From NCBI GenBank assembly GCA_017302715.1, contig JAFLCD010000004.1, positions 62,001-126,000 on the forward strand: a stretch of DNA of 64,000 nucleotides, given 5' to 3'. The notes below the pieces were generated by a model that was not told the DNA's origin, made no database searches, and worked only from the letters and a program-made list of their open reading frames with translations. How positions within the stretch are numbered: the first letter of the stretch is position 1; each line of letters starts with the position of its first letter. This document shows positions 1-7,457 of the stretch, one piece after another. Origin of the DNA: Deltaproteobacteria bacterium (GTDB taxonomy: Bacteria; Bdellovibrionota; UBA2394). Position numbers and translations under genes: made by a program.

Positions 1-2
1 CC

Positions 3-1058
3 CCATTTTCTTTTGTGCACCCATCGATGTACGATCCCCAATCCAAAGCTTGGAATGACCCTTCTAAATTTATCGTCAACGGTGCTTACAAAATGACGGA
101 GTGGAAAGTGAACCAAGCCGTGAAGCTCGAAAAAAATCCGCAATTTCGTGAAGCCAATTCCGTAGCCATTCCAAAAATCACGGCGATGGCGATGAATGAT
201 GAAGGCGCGACTTTAAATTTATTTCGAACTAACAAAATCGATTGGACGGGAGAGAGCACACTCTCTTCGACGAGAGTACCTTCGTTGCGTGGCGATCCCG
301 CTTTTCGTATCACTCCTTATTTTGCGACAGCGACTTATTTATTTAATATGACGAGAGCACCCTTTACAGATGTTCGCGTACGTAGAGCTCTCTCGCTTGC
401 GATTCATCGCGCCGAACTTGCAGACAAAGTCATGAAAGGCGGACAAATTCCGACGACGAGATTTATTCCTCCCGGGGTAAAAAATTACGAATATCCTGTG
501 GTGCCACCAAAACCTTTTGATCGATCCATTGAAGAGGCAAAAAAACTTTTAGCTGCAGCAGGATTTCCTGAGGGCAAAAATTTTCCAAAAGCGGTGATTT
601 TGTACAACACTCAAGAACAAAATCATCGCGTGGCTCAGGCCATTCAGCAGATGTGGAAAAAATATTTGAATATCAATCTCGAGCTTCAAAATATGGAGTG
701 GAAGGTTTTTATTCAGGAACAACGGGCTCGTCATTTTGATGTCTCTCGACAGTCTTGGATTGCGGACTATCCGGATCCAGCGCAATTGCTCGATATTTAT
801 ATGAGCGATAGTGGTAACAACCATACCGGTTGGGCAAATGCCAAGTTCGATAAGCTTTTAAGAGATTCGGCTTCAGAAATGAACGTTAAGAAACGTATGG
901 CTATGCTTGGTCAGGCAGAGAAGATTCTGATGGAAGAAGTGCCTGTGGTTCCGCTCTATCATTCGGTTTATTTTTCTTTGATGTCGCCTCGGATGGAGGG
1001 TTTTCAGACCAATATGTTTGGGATGTATCAGTTTAGATATCTCTCAAAGAAGAAATAG
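3..1058 (+). CDS. Peptide-type ABC transporter substrate-binding protein, 5' end outside window
   Basis: This is the C-terminal part of a family 5 extracellular solute-binding protein (OppA/DppA type), the periplasmic receptor of a peptide or nickel/oligopeptide ABC importer. The reading frame is open to the window edge, so the signal peptide and N-terminal lobe are missing; about 350 residues are visible against roughly 500-550 for the family. Family-typical segments are visible: a YLFNMTRAPFTDVRVRRALS stretch (the usual 'N....PF.D.rVRrAl..AI.r' signature), a two-lobe spacing, and a C-terminal segment with 'EEVPVVPLYHS'. No permease or ATPase of this system lies downstream; the next gene is a tRNA, so any partners are upstream of the window. 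Substrate cannot be told from sequence. Confidence 0.9.
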   Translation, partial: PFSFVHPSMYDPQSKAWNDPSKFIVNGAYKMTEWKVNQAVKLEKNPQFREANSVAIPKITAMAMNDEGATLNLFRTNKIDWTGESTLSSTRVPSLRGDPAFRITPYFATATYLFNMTRAPFTDVRVRRALSLAIHRAELADKVMKGGQIPTTRFIPPGVKNYEYPVVPPKPFDRSIEEAKKLLAAAGFPEGKNFPKAVILYNTQEQNHRVAQAIQQMWKKYLNINLELQNMEWKVFIQEQRARHFDVSRQSWIADYPDPAQLLDIYMSDSGNNHTGWANAKFDKLLRDSASEMNVKKRMAMLGQAEKILMEEVPVVPLYHSVYFSLMSPRMEGFQTNMFGMYQFRYLSKKK

Positions 1059-1153
1059 ACGTTCTTGAAAATATGCACTTTTAGGGTGTTTATTTTTCGG
1101 AATTCTTTCGATAGTGTTTTTTGATTCCGCTAGTCGAATAGATTAGCTGACGC

Positions 1154-1231
1154 GTCCCCGTCGTCTAGCCCGGTCCAGGACACCTCCCTTTCACGGAGGT
1201 AACCAGGGTTCGAATCCCTGCGGGGACGCCA
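1154..1231 (+). tRNA. tRNA-Glu (anticodon TTC)
   Basis: A complete cloverleaf can be drawn. The acceptor stem pairs GTCCCCG (1154-1160) with CGGGGAC (1221-1227). The anticodon stem CCTCC/GGAGG closes the loop CTTTCAC, giving anticodon TTC at 1190-1192. The T arm is CAGGG-TTCGAAT-CCCTG (1204-1220). The discriminator is G1228 and CCA is encoded (1229-1231). The region just upstream ends in a GC-rich 'gctgacgc' stretch, as often seen before stable-RNA genes, but I cannot assign a promoter with confidence. The 3' end of this gene is repeated in fragments downstream on both strands. Confidence 0.97.
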
Positions 1232-1358
1232 TTTCCTGATCACTTTTTCCCGCCAACTTCTTCAGACTGCGATACTCGGGTTTCGCGGCCTCAATAGGCC
1301 AGCTCAACCACTGCGTTTCTCGTCTTCATCGTTGGCGGAAAAAATTGATTCAGGAAAT
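1231..1358. repeat. Long imperfect inverted repeat abutting the tRNA-Glu 3' end
   Basis: The left arm (1231-1257, beginning atttcctga and ending ccgccaac) is the near-perfect reverse complement of the right arm (1331-1358, gttggcgg ... caggaaat); about 24 of 28 positions pair. The arms enclose a 73-nt loop that itself contains ggcct-CAAT-aggcc. The left arm starts at the last base of the tRNA's CCA. It has no T-tract after it, so a simple intrinsic terminator is unlikely; a REP-like element, a processed 3' structure or inverted ends of a lost element are possible. Confidence 0.7.
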
Positions 1359-1366
1359 TGGAGATC

Positions 1367-1391
1367 GTCCCGCAGGTTGATTCGAACCCTG
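1367..1391 (-). repeat. Antisense fragment of tRNA-Glu T arm and acceptor
   Basis: Read on the minus strand this segment is cagggttcgaatc followed by aa and cctgcgggac. It matches tRNA-Glu positions 1204-1227 with a 2-nt insertion and one missing G. The core 13-mer cagggttcgaatc is identical. It is followed on the plus strand by a weaker sense copy of the same arm (1406-1425, gggtttgaatccct), so that 1379-1416 can also fold as a hairpin. Confidence 0.6.
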
Positions 1392-1427
1392 TCAGTGAAA
1401 CGGTTGGGTTTGAATCCCTCGACGGTA

Positions 1428-1454
1428 CTTGAAATCTCCGGGGGAGATTTCAAG
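1428..1454. repeat. Perfect 12-bp inverted repeat with 3-nt loop
   Basis: The arms cttgaaatctcc and ggagatttcaag are perfect complements separated by ggg. The hairpin is strong but is followed by acaggagag rather than a T-run, so it does not look like a factor-independent terminator. It lies among the tRNA fragments; it may stabilise a transcript or be a leftover recombination site. Confidence 0.7.
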
Positions 1455-1523
1455 ACAGGAGAGAAACGTGAGAGATTTTGTTTTGGAATATTTGTAGTGA
1501 AGCAAATTAAAAGACGGTTTTGT

Positions 1524-1536
1524 TGCGGGGACGCCA
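1524..1536 (+). repeat. tRNA-Glu 3'-terminal fragment (13/13 match)
   Basis: The 13-mer tgcggggacgcca is identical to the last 13 bases of the tRNA-Glu gene (1219-1231), including CCA. The sequence upstream of it cannot form the rest of a tRNA. Copies of this kind are left when an element integrates at, or excises from, a tRNA 3' end. Confidence 0.6.
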
Positions 1537-1620
1537 ATTTCTTACCAGAGATACCTTGTAAAATTTCATTCAAATTTAAACTCAATTGAAAAATGAAAAT
1601 TACTGAGGCATAGTCCTCGC

Positions 1621-2610
1621 TTGATTATCACCCCCTTTCTTATCGGACATGGGCGAGCAGGTGCTGCACTTCAGAAATCACTGGCATTAATTGGGACGCA
1701 ATATCCGCAATATAAAATTGCCGATTGTAGAATTCTCGCCCGTGGTGCGCGTCTTGAGGGAATGGCAAAGGACACAGACAATCCTATTCTTTTAATCGCA
1801 AATCCGCCTGGCTTACACTCTATATATATTGAAGAAGCTGCGCGGAGTGGTTTCAAAGCGGTGGTTGTTGAAAAACCTTCTTGCGTGCGGCATGAAGAAA
1901 TTTCTGTTTTGGAGAAAGTAAAAATTCCCGTCGCCGTCTGTCATATCTATCGGCAGATGTGGGGACCTCAAACTTTAAAAGCCATGATCGATTCTGGAGA
2001 AATGGGAGAAATCATTTCTATCGAAGGACGGTATTGGCAATCATCGACAGCACAACGAGCTTTGACGGGAGAAAAAACAAAAAGTTGGAAGAATGATCCG
2101 CAACTAAGTGGCGAGTACGACGCCTTGCTCGATGTAGGAACGCATTGGGTGGATGTCGCTACTTTTCTCATCGGCGAGATGCCAAGAAATGGATCAGTTT
2201 GGTTATCCTACGCAAATGCTGAAGCCGCTCATCGAGACAGCCATGTGCATTTAAATTTAGAGTTTTCTAAAGGTCGAAGGGTAATGAGTTCTATTTCAAA
2301 AACATTTCACGGGGCGACAAATCATTTTGAGATCAATGTTATTGGAACTCTTAAATCGGCTACCTGGACGTTCTTAGATCCCGATGAAATTTGGATCGGG
2401 CAAGGAAATCAAAAATCCACCCTAACTAGGAAGTCGACCATCTTAGGTTCGTGCCAGCCAGTATTTCATGGAATGGGCTGGTTAGAGGGGTATATCGAAA
2501 TTTTTTATCAGTTATTCAAGGAGCTGTCGGATGAGCCATTTACAGCATATCCAAACCTTCGAGATAACCTTGCTATGTTGAAATCCTTAATGGCTCTCAA
2601 GAGAAATTAA
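1621..2610 (+). CDS. Gfo/Idh/MocA-family oxidoreductase
   Basis: Probable NAD(P)-dependent sugar or sugar-alcohol dehydrogenase of the Gfo/Idh/MocA family, cytoplasmic, substrate unknown. The 329-residue product begins with a Rossmann glycine-rich turn (FLIGHGRAG, residues 7-15), has the family EKP motif (VVVEKPSC, near residue 83) and a DVGTHWVD segment near residue 170 that corresponds to the conserved G-x-H-x-x-D region with the catalytic His. The start is TTG; a tgagg stretch about 12 nt upstream is the only candidate ribosome site. The gene stands alone between tRNA-Glu fragments (13-mers at 1524 and 2633), so it may be cargo of a past insertion. Family assignment is firm; the reaction is not. 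Confidence 0.85.
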   Translation: MIITPFLIGHGRAGAALQKSLALIGTQYPQYKIADCRILARGARLEGMAKDTDNPILLIANPPGLHSIYIEEAARSGFKAVVVEKPSCVRHEEISVLEKVKIPVAVCHIYRQMWGPQTLKAMIDSGEMGEIISIEGRYWQSSTAQRALTGEKTKSWKNDPQLSGEYDALLDVGTHWVDVATFLIGEMPRNGSVWLSYANAEAAHRDSHVHLNLEFSKGRRVMSSISKTFHGATNHFEINVIGTLKSATWTFLDPDEIWIGQGNQKSTLTRKSTILGSCQPVFHGMGWLEGYIEIFYQLFKELSDEPFTAYPNLRDNLAMLKSLMALKRN

Positions 2611-2741
2611 ACGTATCTACCGTAAGGTGTAAGGGGACGCCATTTTTCGCACGGTCTGCGCGCCATACTTCCTCAGACTCAATTCTCACTCAGTTACGTA
2701 CAGCGCTGTACTCGTTTTCTCGAATACACCGCCTTCGTCGT
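2611..2741. repeat. Second tRNA-Glu-related scar (downstream junction)
   Basis: At 2633-2645 the 13-mer ggggacgccattt repeats bases 1222-1234, that is the tRNA 3' end plus three flanking bases. At 2661-2679 the sequence cgccatacttcctcagact resembles 1251-1269 (17 of 19 aligned positions), so the repeat includes DNA downstream of the tRNA. At 2736-2745 cgtcgtctag equals the 5' part of tRNA-Glu (1159-1168). A 14-bp palindrome gtacagcgctgtac lies at 2698-2711. Together these form a direct repeat around the oxidoreductase gene, as expected of an insertion or duplication at the tRNA. Confidence 0.55.
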
Positions 2742-3155
2742 CTAGGGCTGCAGCAGGTTTAATTGATTAGCAAACTCAGTAATTTTTTTCTTAATGCCGT
2801 CGCGGACTTCTCGGAAGGAGTTTAATTTAGCTTCGCTATTTTCGTTAACATCGGCCGGATCAGGAAATGGCCAATGGATTTTTTTGGCGGCCCCCAAAAA
2901 TACAGGGCAAACTTCCTCGGCACATAATGTAATGACGTAATCTATTTTTCCTTTGATTGTTTCGACTGATTTAGATTTTTGATTAGAAATATCAATACCA
3001 ATTTCTTGAAGGGCCATAATAGCTAGCGGATTGACTGTCGAAGGTTTTGAGCCCGCACTTTGTACATTTACTTTATTTTTAAAGATGGATCGGGCGATTC
3101 CTTCGGCCATCTGACTTCTTGCTGAGTTGGCAACACACAAAAATAAAATTTCCAT
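2742..3155 (-). CDS. arsC: Arsenate reductase, thioredoxin-type (LMW phosphatase fold)
   Basis: Reduces arsenate to arsenite in the cytoplasm. The protein (137 residues from the chosen start) has the phosphatase-like P-loop CVANSAR (Cys7, Arg13) and two further cysteines, Cys78 and Cys83, in LCAEEVCPVF, followed by HWPFPDPA, the pattern of thioredoxin-linked ArsC. The Cys-Cys spacing is CX4C, shorter than in the plasmid pI258 enzyme but common in proteobacterial ArsC. I chose the ATG at 3155 because it overlaps the aquaporin stop as TGATG, a coupling arrangement; an ATG three codons upstream (3164) is also possible. It is the second gene of a two-gene operon with an aquaporin. No arsR or acr3 lies next to it. 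Confidence 0.92.
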   Translation of the reverse strand: MEILFLCVANSARSQMAEGIARSIFKNKVNVQSAGSKPSTVNPLAIMALQEIGIDISNQKSKSVETIKGKIDYVITLCAEEVCPVFLGAAKKIHWPFPDPADVNENSEAKLNSFREVRDGIKKKITEFANQLNLLQP

Positions 3156-3859
3156 CAGCAACATCCCCCAGGTTTCTTATCGGGAGTGTCCGCTGGAGTC
3201 GGTAACTTACAGCGGATTTTTTCATAGGTGAGTGCGCCAAGAGCGCATCCAAGAAAGGGTCCAGCAAAATAAATCCAGATGCTGCCAAGACTTCCCTGAA
3301 AGAGAGCCGGAGCTAATGCACGCGCAGGATTGATCGCCGCTCCTGTGACTGGTCCTCCTATGTATGCTGCCAGCGTGACGATGGCTCCGATGGCTGCACC
3401 GGCCATGATTCCAACCGCTCGTGTGTCGGTTGCTACGGCTGAGATCACAAACATCAGAAAAAAACTTAAGATGCATTCCCAAGCTAAAGCAGCGAGCGAA
3501 TTCGTATTCGGTATTGTAGCTCCGTATAGAATTCCAGAAGGTAGCAAATAATAGAGAAGCGCCAGCGCCAAAATTGCTCCCAAGAATTGCGCTATCCAAT
3601 ACGATGGAAGTTCTTTCAATCTAAAATGACGACTGAGTGCAAAACCTAATGTCACCGCGGGATTAAAGTGAGCTCCGGAAATATGTCCCAAAGAATAAAT
3701 CATGGTCGCGACGGCCAATCCAAAAATAATTGGAATAAGTGGTGGGCTTAATGCGCCTGGAAATCTTTCAAGCACCATCAGGGCTCCGCAACCAAAAAAT
3801 ATAATTCCGAAAGTCCCGATCAACTCGGCTGTAAATTTACTCTTACTCCAGATCAACAT
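3155..3859 (-). CDS. MIP-family aquaporin, likely arsenite channel (AqpS-like)
   Basis: Six-helix MIP channel of the inner membrane, 234 residues. Both pore motifs are intact: HFNPAVT (NPA at 66-68) and INPARAL (NPA at 177-179). In known arsenic operons such as aqpS-arsC of rhizobia, a MIP channel lets arsenite made by ArsC leave down its gradient instead of an active pump; the immediate coupling to arsC here (TGATG overlap) supports that role. The C-terminus ends in GGCC, two vicinal cysteines that could bind As(III), which I have not seen as a family feature. Upstream (3860-3899) there is too little DNA for a regulator gene. An ordinary water or glycerol channel cannot be excluded by sequence alone. 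Confidence 0.88.
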   Translation of the reverse strand: MLIWSKSKFTAELIGTFGIIFFGCGALMVLERFPGALSPPLIPIIFGLAVATMIYSLGHISGAHFNPAVTLGFALSRHFRLKELPSYWIAQFLGAILALALLYYLLPSGILYGATIPNTNSLAALAWECILSFFLMFVISAVATDTRAVGIMAGAAIGAIVTLAAYIGGPVTGAAINPARALAPALFQGSLGSIWIYFAGPFLGCALGALTYEKIRCKLPTPADTPDKKPGGCC

Positions 3860-3899
3860 TTGCTTCGATTAGATAGAAAAACTCAGTTCCGGTCGAGTT

Positions 3900-4517
3900 T
3901 TGATCAGAAATGTGGGTGCGAGCAGTGTTTCTGCAGGAACCTTGACCGTGAATGGTTCGATTCAGAATTCTCCGCTTAATATCAGCGGAGGAATTGTAAA
4001 CGGCACCGGCACTTTAGGATCTGTCGAGGTTGCAAGTGGAGGCACTCTCACTCCCGGAAACTCTGGCGTCGGAACCTTAGTGGCAGGGGATGTCACTTTT
4101 GATTCAGGTTCTACTTTTTCTTTTCAAGTCGCCCCTTCAAGTACTCCTCTTCTGTCTGTCACAAACGCAGCTACTTTGGGTGGAACTTTATCAATAACGC
4201 AAAACTCCGGATCCTATACTTCTCCAAGTCAGTATACTTTTTTAACAGCGGGCAGTATCAGCGGCACCTTTGGCACGATCACCGTGAATGCTTTGCCGAA
4301 TTTTAATTATCGTTTCGAAAACAGCGCAACGACTCTTTCGATTATCTTTGAAGAAAAAAGTCCCGCATCCGATAACACCTCAAGCCCCTCACCGGGAGGA
4401 TGGGGGTGTGCACTCCAGGCATCTCAAGAAAATTTCAATTTCGTTTTTTTGATTTATAGTTCGGTTTTATTTTTCTTTTTACTATTCTTAATGAGAAGAA
4501 CATTTAAAAAAGACTAA
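3900..4517 (+). pseudogene. Truncated autotransporter-type passenger with Cys-type C-terminal sorting signal
   Basis: The frame begins inside a beta-helix repeat with no signal peptide; an in-frame stop at 3870-3872 precedes a doubtful TTG start. Residues 10-60 (SAGTLTVNGS... GGTLTPGNSGVGTL) are typical of autotransporter-associated beta-strand repeats, which normally sit just before an autotransporter beta-barrel. No barrel follows. Instead the chain ends with a Ser/Pro linker, a GGWGC motif, a hydrophobic helix and RRTFKK. That tripartite Gly-Cys / helix / basic layout matches the class of C-terminal sorting signals processed by intramembrane peptidases (MYXO-CTERM or JDVT-CTERM type). Most likely the 3' remnant of a larger surface protein that lost its 5' end next to the ars genes. 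Confidence 0.55.
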
Positions 4518-4573
4518 GATGCTAACAAGAAACTAATATCGCGAAGGGTGAGTAGCGATTATTTAAAACCTTA

Positions 4574-6304
4574 TCAATAAGCGATGCTTGGTTTGCCAAC
4601 GCGACTGAGAATAAACGAACAAGAAGATCCTTGAATTAAATTTTTACCTTCCTTGTCGATAAGGTCGCCTTTCGAATTAAATGCGAAAACTGCCGAGGGA
4701 GTTTTTGTAAGCCAGCTTTCTTCCACTGTCGCTCGTGACTCTTCAAGTGATTGTGGGTGTGGTCTGGCTTTTAGAACCACTGCATTCTTTCCGAATTGAT
4801 CCGTGATAATTTGTCCTTCAAGGCGGATGCTCATTTTATTATGGACGTCGAGATGGTCTTCCACTTCGGTGACGTACTTACGTAAAAAGAAATCGGCATC
4901 TCGTACGATTTTTTGAACTGTCTCTTCATCCATGACATCTCTCAGTTTTTCAAGGAGTGTGCTTGGAGTAGATAATTGCGAAGAAGAATCCCAATATTTA
5001 TCTATTATAAAAGTTCGACCTTTCTTAACATTTTTTATTCGGAACTTCTCAATTGTTTTAGCCGTCCCAAGTGAAGGTAGAGTGACGAGATCGGCTGCAT
5101 GCATACCAAAAATTGAGTCGAAATCTGAGGCCTTCTCGTCAATAACGAAATATTGATCCTCTGTCGAAGCCTCATGAAAGGCGATAGTCGATTGAGGACT
5201 GACAGTAAGGACTCCTCCGTCCGCCCATACTCTTCTCAGAGTCGAATCGGTTGCATCTTCTCCGTTTTTTATCAATGTAGCAGGTCCCTTAAGCTTAAGA
5301 GTGACAACATCTATCTTAGATTTCGCCGCATTAAAGATTGAACTTTGATAGTGTAGTTCTGCTCTGAATAAATGACTTAAATAAGTTTCAGAATCCGTAG
5401 GCTCAGTTTTGTCGGATTCATAAGCAAAATAAATAGGAGTTCGTTGGATTCTTTCTTCATTTTTTGTGACTTCCACTACTATCACCTGACTAGCCTCATC
5501 CGGGTTCGACAAAAAATAATCTTCTCGAGCACTCGCGGGTATTTTCATCGAGTAAGGAATCCAAATTTCAACTGAATCTAATGGATTGAAACGATCCTCC
5601 TTATCCATTTTCGCCGCATACAGTAGTCTGTGAGTTTCCTTTAAAGTGCCAACTCGAATCTTTGCTTGAGCAGAAGGACTTTTATTTCCTTTCCATGGAT
5701 GTTCCCCCCTATTTTCTAAAACTCGAATCGGTCTCGATTGATCGATACTGAGTTTTGCTATCGTTTCTTTTGGAACTCCAAAGAGTTGAAGGTCCCTGAT
5801 CAATTTATCAAGATTTATACTAGGATGGTCGACTTCAATAACGCCCTGATAATTTGCCTCATCTCTTAGGATGTTAGTGGGATACATATCACGTCGATCT
5901 CGGTATTCCAGATGCACAGACGCAGATAAAAAATATTGGTTGTTATTGACATACAGAGTGGATGGGTCGATTTCCAGTCCTACAACATAAAACCTATCTG
6001 GATTTCCTTGTTGGTAAGCTTCACCCTGCATCCGTAAATATTTTCCATCGAATGAAGACGTTTGAGCTGCAACGCGAGCGTTGCGAAAGGGGTTAAAGGA
6101 TGTCGCCTCCAGATAACTCCAGGTTTGGAGAGCTGCTTGCTTCTTACCGACAACATCCAATCTAATATTGTTGCCAAAATGACTAGGATCCTCTGAAAAA
6201 AGAGGAGTGATATCCCATAAGGCAGCAAAAGTATTCTGAGCAGCGACGACTGCGATAAGTCCAAAAAAAATACAGAAAAGTGTAAGTTGGCGTAAATGTG
6301 CCAT
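4574..6304 (-). CDS. Exported protein of unknown family, 576 residues
   Basis: I do not recognise this protein. It has a clear signal peptide (hydrophobic core LFCIFFGLIAVVAA, cleavage probably after the A-x-A-like NTFA near residue 28) and no later membrane segment, so it should be periplasmic or secreted. The mature part is rich in short beta-type segments and charged residues, with only one Cys (in SSCSFILS near the C-terminus) and no repeat or catalytic motif that I can name. It is a single-gene unit: the next genes on both sides point away or are on the other strand. The downstream 56 bp carries a weak 5-bp hairpin only. Confidence 0.75.
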   Translation of the reverse strand: MAHLRQLTLFCIFFGLIAVVAAQNTFAALWDITPLFSEDPSHFGNNIRLDVVGKKQAALQTWSYLEATSFNPFRNARVAAQTSSFDGKYLRMQGEAYQQGNPDRFYVVGLEIDPSTLYVNNNQYFLSASVHLEYRDRRDMYPTNILRDEANYQGVIEVDHPSINLDKLIRDLQLFGVPKETIAKLSIDQSRPIRVLENRGEHPWKGNKSPSAQAKIRVGTLKETHRLLYAAKMDKEDRFNPLDSVEIWIPYSMKIPASAREDYFLSNPDEASQVIVVEVTKNEERIQRTPIYFAYESDKTEPTDSETYLSHLFRAELHYQSSIFNAAKSKIDVVTLKLKGPATLIKNGEDATDSTLRRVWADGGVLTVSPQSTIAFHEASTEDQYFVIDEKASDFDSIFGMHAADLVTLPSLGTAKTIEKFRIKNVKKGRTFIIDKYWDSSSQLSTPSTLLEKLRDVMDEETVQKIVRDADFFLRKYVTEVEDHLDVHNKMSIRLEGQIITDQFGKNAVVLKARPHPQSLEESRATVEESWLTKTPSAVFAFNSKGDLIDKEGKNLIQGSSCSFILSRVGKPSIAY

Positions 6305-6425
6305 TCTCTAGAATCTTTGCAACTTTCATGCCAATTTTGTGCACTTTTGATTATGATTCAGTTTATGAGAAAAAACTGTGTCCAAAAAATTTTTGATTGG
6401 AACGTTTTTTGGAACAGAGAAAACT

Positions 6426-6845
6426 ATGTCTAAAGCTGTCGACAATTTATTAGAGGCGCAAAAATTCGCGATGAGTATTCGACCTAAAGTAGGAGGCTTT
6501 CCTTATTTAGCAGAGGCGCTTCGAGCTGCTGGAGTGAGCAAAAATTTTTGGTCATTGCCTTCTTGCCAAAGTATTTATCACACCAAGTTTGGAGTAGCGG
6601 TTCAGCAGGGTACGCCACTTATTTCTGGCGCCGCAGAAATTGCAAAATTTAATCAGGAGGCTTTGATTCGCGCACTCAGAACCGATCAAGCGGGTGAGGG
6701 CACATTTCCGGAGTTTTTAAAAAGCAGTTGGGAAGCCGGCGTGATCAGCTACGAAGTTGATTTTGAAAAACGCCAAGTCACTTATTTTGGTGCGCTCGGC
6801 GAATCTTATCTTGAAAAATATCCTGCTGTAGAAATAAAAAATTAA
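6426..6845 (+). CDS. DUF1398 family protein
   Basis: Small cytoplasmic protein of the DUF1398 (YbcV-like) family, role unknown. Features typical of the family are visible: [27 protein letters not shown], and a C-terminal [26 protein letters not shown]. From the ATG at 6426 the product has 139 residues, the usual family length. A GTG at 6378 in the same frame would add 16 residues that do not match the family, so I prefer 6426, which also has ggaacagag upstream. The gene converges with ohr and the two coding ends overlap by 4 bp. Confidence 0.85.
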   Translation: MSKAVDNLLEAQKFAMSIRPKVGGFPYLAEALRAAGVSKNFWSLPSCQSIYHTKFGVAVQQGTPLISGAAEIAKFNQEALIRALRTDQAGEGTFPEFLKSSWEAGVISYEVDFEKRQVTYFGALGESYLEKYPAVEIKN

Positions 6846-7267
6846 ACGACTTTCAGCGTCACTTCGATATTTCCTCGCGTTGCGTTTGAGTAGGGGCAAA
6901 CGTGGTGAGCTTTTTCTACTAAACCTTCCGCTACGCTGCGTTCAATTCCAGGAAGTGAAACTTGCAATTCTGCTTCGATTCCAAAACCTGCAGGTATGGG
7001 ACCAATTCCAACGATGGCGGTGATACTTGCATCCTCAGGTAATTGAACTTTTTGTTTCATCGCGACGAATTTAAGTGCGCCGATAAAGCAAGCCGAATAT
7101 CCCGCTGCGAAAAGTTGTTCGGGGTTTGTGCCGCTTCCGCCAGCGCCTCCAAGTTCTTTAGGAGTAGAAAGTTTTAATTTTAGAGCTCCGTCTGAAGACT
7201 CCGATACGCCATCTCTTCCGCCGGTAGATTTTGCAGTTGCACGATAAGCGACTTTTTCAAGCTTCAT
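6842..7267 (-). CDS. ohr: Organic hydroperoxide resistance protein Ohr
   Basis: Thiol peroxidase of the OsmC/Ohr family that reduces organic hydroperoxides in the cytoplasm, 141 residues. The two reactive cysteines are present: Cys60 in GYSACF and Cys124 in [12 protein letters not shown]; the C-terminal signature '[10 protein letters not shown]' and the VxLPGI-type segment favour Ohr over general OsmC. A good ribosome site (aaggagag) precedes the ATG. An OhrR regulator is not adjacent. A second OsmC-family gene lies at 42985. Confidence 0.93.
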   Translation of the reverse strand: MKLEKVAYRATAKSTGGRDGVSESSDGALKLKLSTPKELGGAGGSGTNPEQLFAAGYSACFIGALKFVAMKQKVQLPEDASITAIVGIGPIPAGFGIEAELQVSLPGIERSVAEGLVEKAHHVCPYSNATRGNIEVTLKVV

Positions 7268-7407
7268 GATTTCTCTCCTTCATAAAATTTATTTTGCGCA
7301 GTCTTTAATATACGCAGACGTAACATGCTGGATTTAGAGGGGTAAAGCAGATTTGAACCAAGGTTGAGAAATCTTCATCATTTACGCCACTCGATGGTTC
7401 GAGAGAA

Positions 7408-7436
7408 TTGACAATCCAGTTTCATATTCCTACAAC
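7408..7436 (+). promoter_or_regulatory. Sigma70-type promoter for the 7458 gene
   Basis: A consensus -35 box TTGACA (7408-7413) is followed by a 17-bp spacer and TACAAC (7431-7436, four of six consensus bases). Transcription would start near 7443, and the ribosome site GGAGG (7446-7450) precedes the ATG at 7458, giving a very short leader. Confidence 0.6.
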
Positions 7437-7457
7437 GAGGACTTTGGAGGTCTAATA

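Larger units (their letters stand above)
1232..1620. other. Gene-free scar region after tRNA-Glu
   Basis: No convincing gene lies here. Two overlapping open frames on opposite strands (1304-1585 and 1332-1589) run through hairpins and tRNA fragments and have low-complexity, non-family products, so I treat them as chance. What the stretch does hold is listed separately: a long imperfect inverted repeat touching the tRNA 3' end, an antisense copy and two sense copies of tRNA-Glu 3' segments, and a 12-bp-arm hairpin. A short hairpin ggcct-CAAT-aggcc sits inside the loop of the long inverted repeat. The pattern suggests repeated recombination at the tRNA. Confidence 0.6.

Noticed and set aside
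1304-1589. Two overlapping open frames of about 85-93 codons on opposite strands after the tRNA
   Set aside because: They run through hairpins and tRNA fragments, have no ribosome site and no family-like product; treated as chance.
1621-2610. Oxidoreductase gene as part of an intact mobile element
   Set aside because: No integrase, transposase or terminal repeats of an element are visible; only tRNA fragments remain.
2698-2711. 14-bp palindrome gtacagcgctgtac as an arsenic operator
   Set aside because: It lies downstream of arsC, not in the promoter region of the aquaporin-arsC operon.
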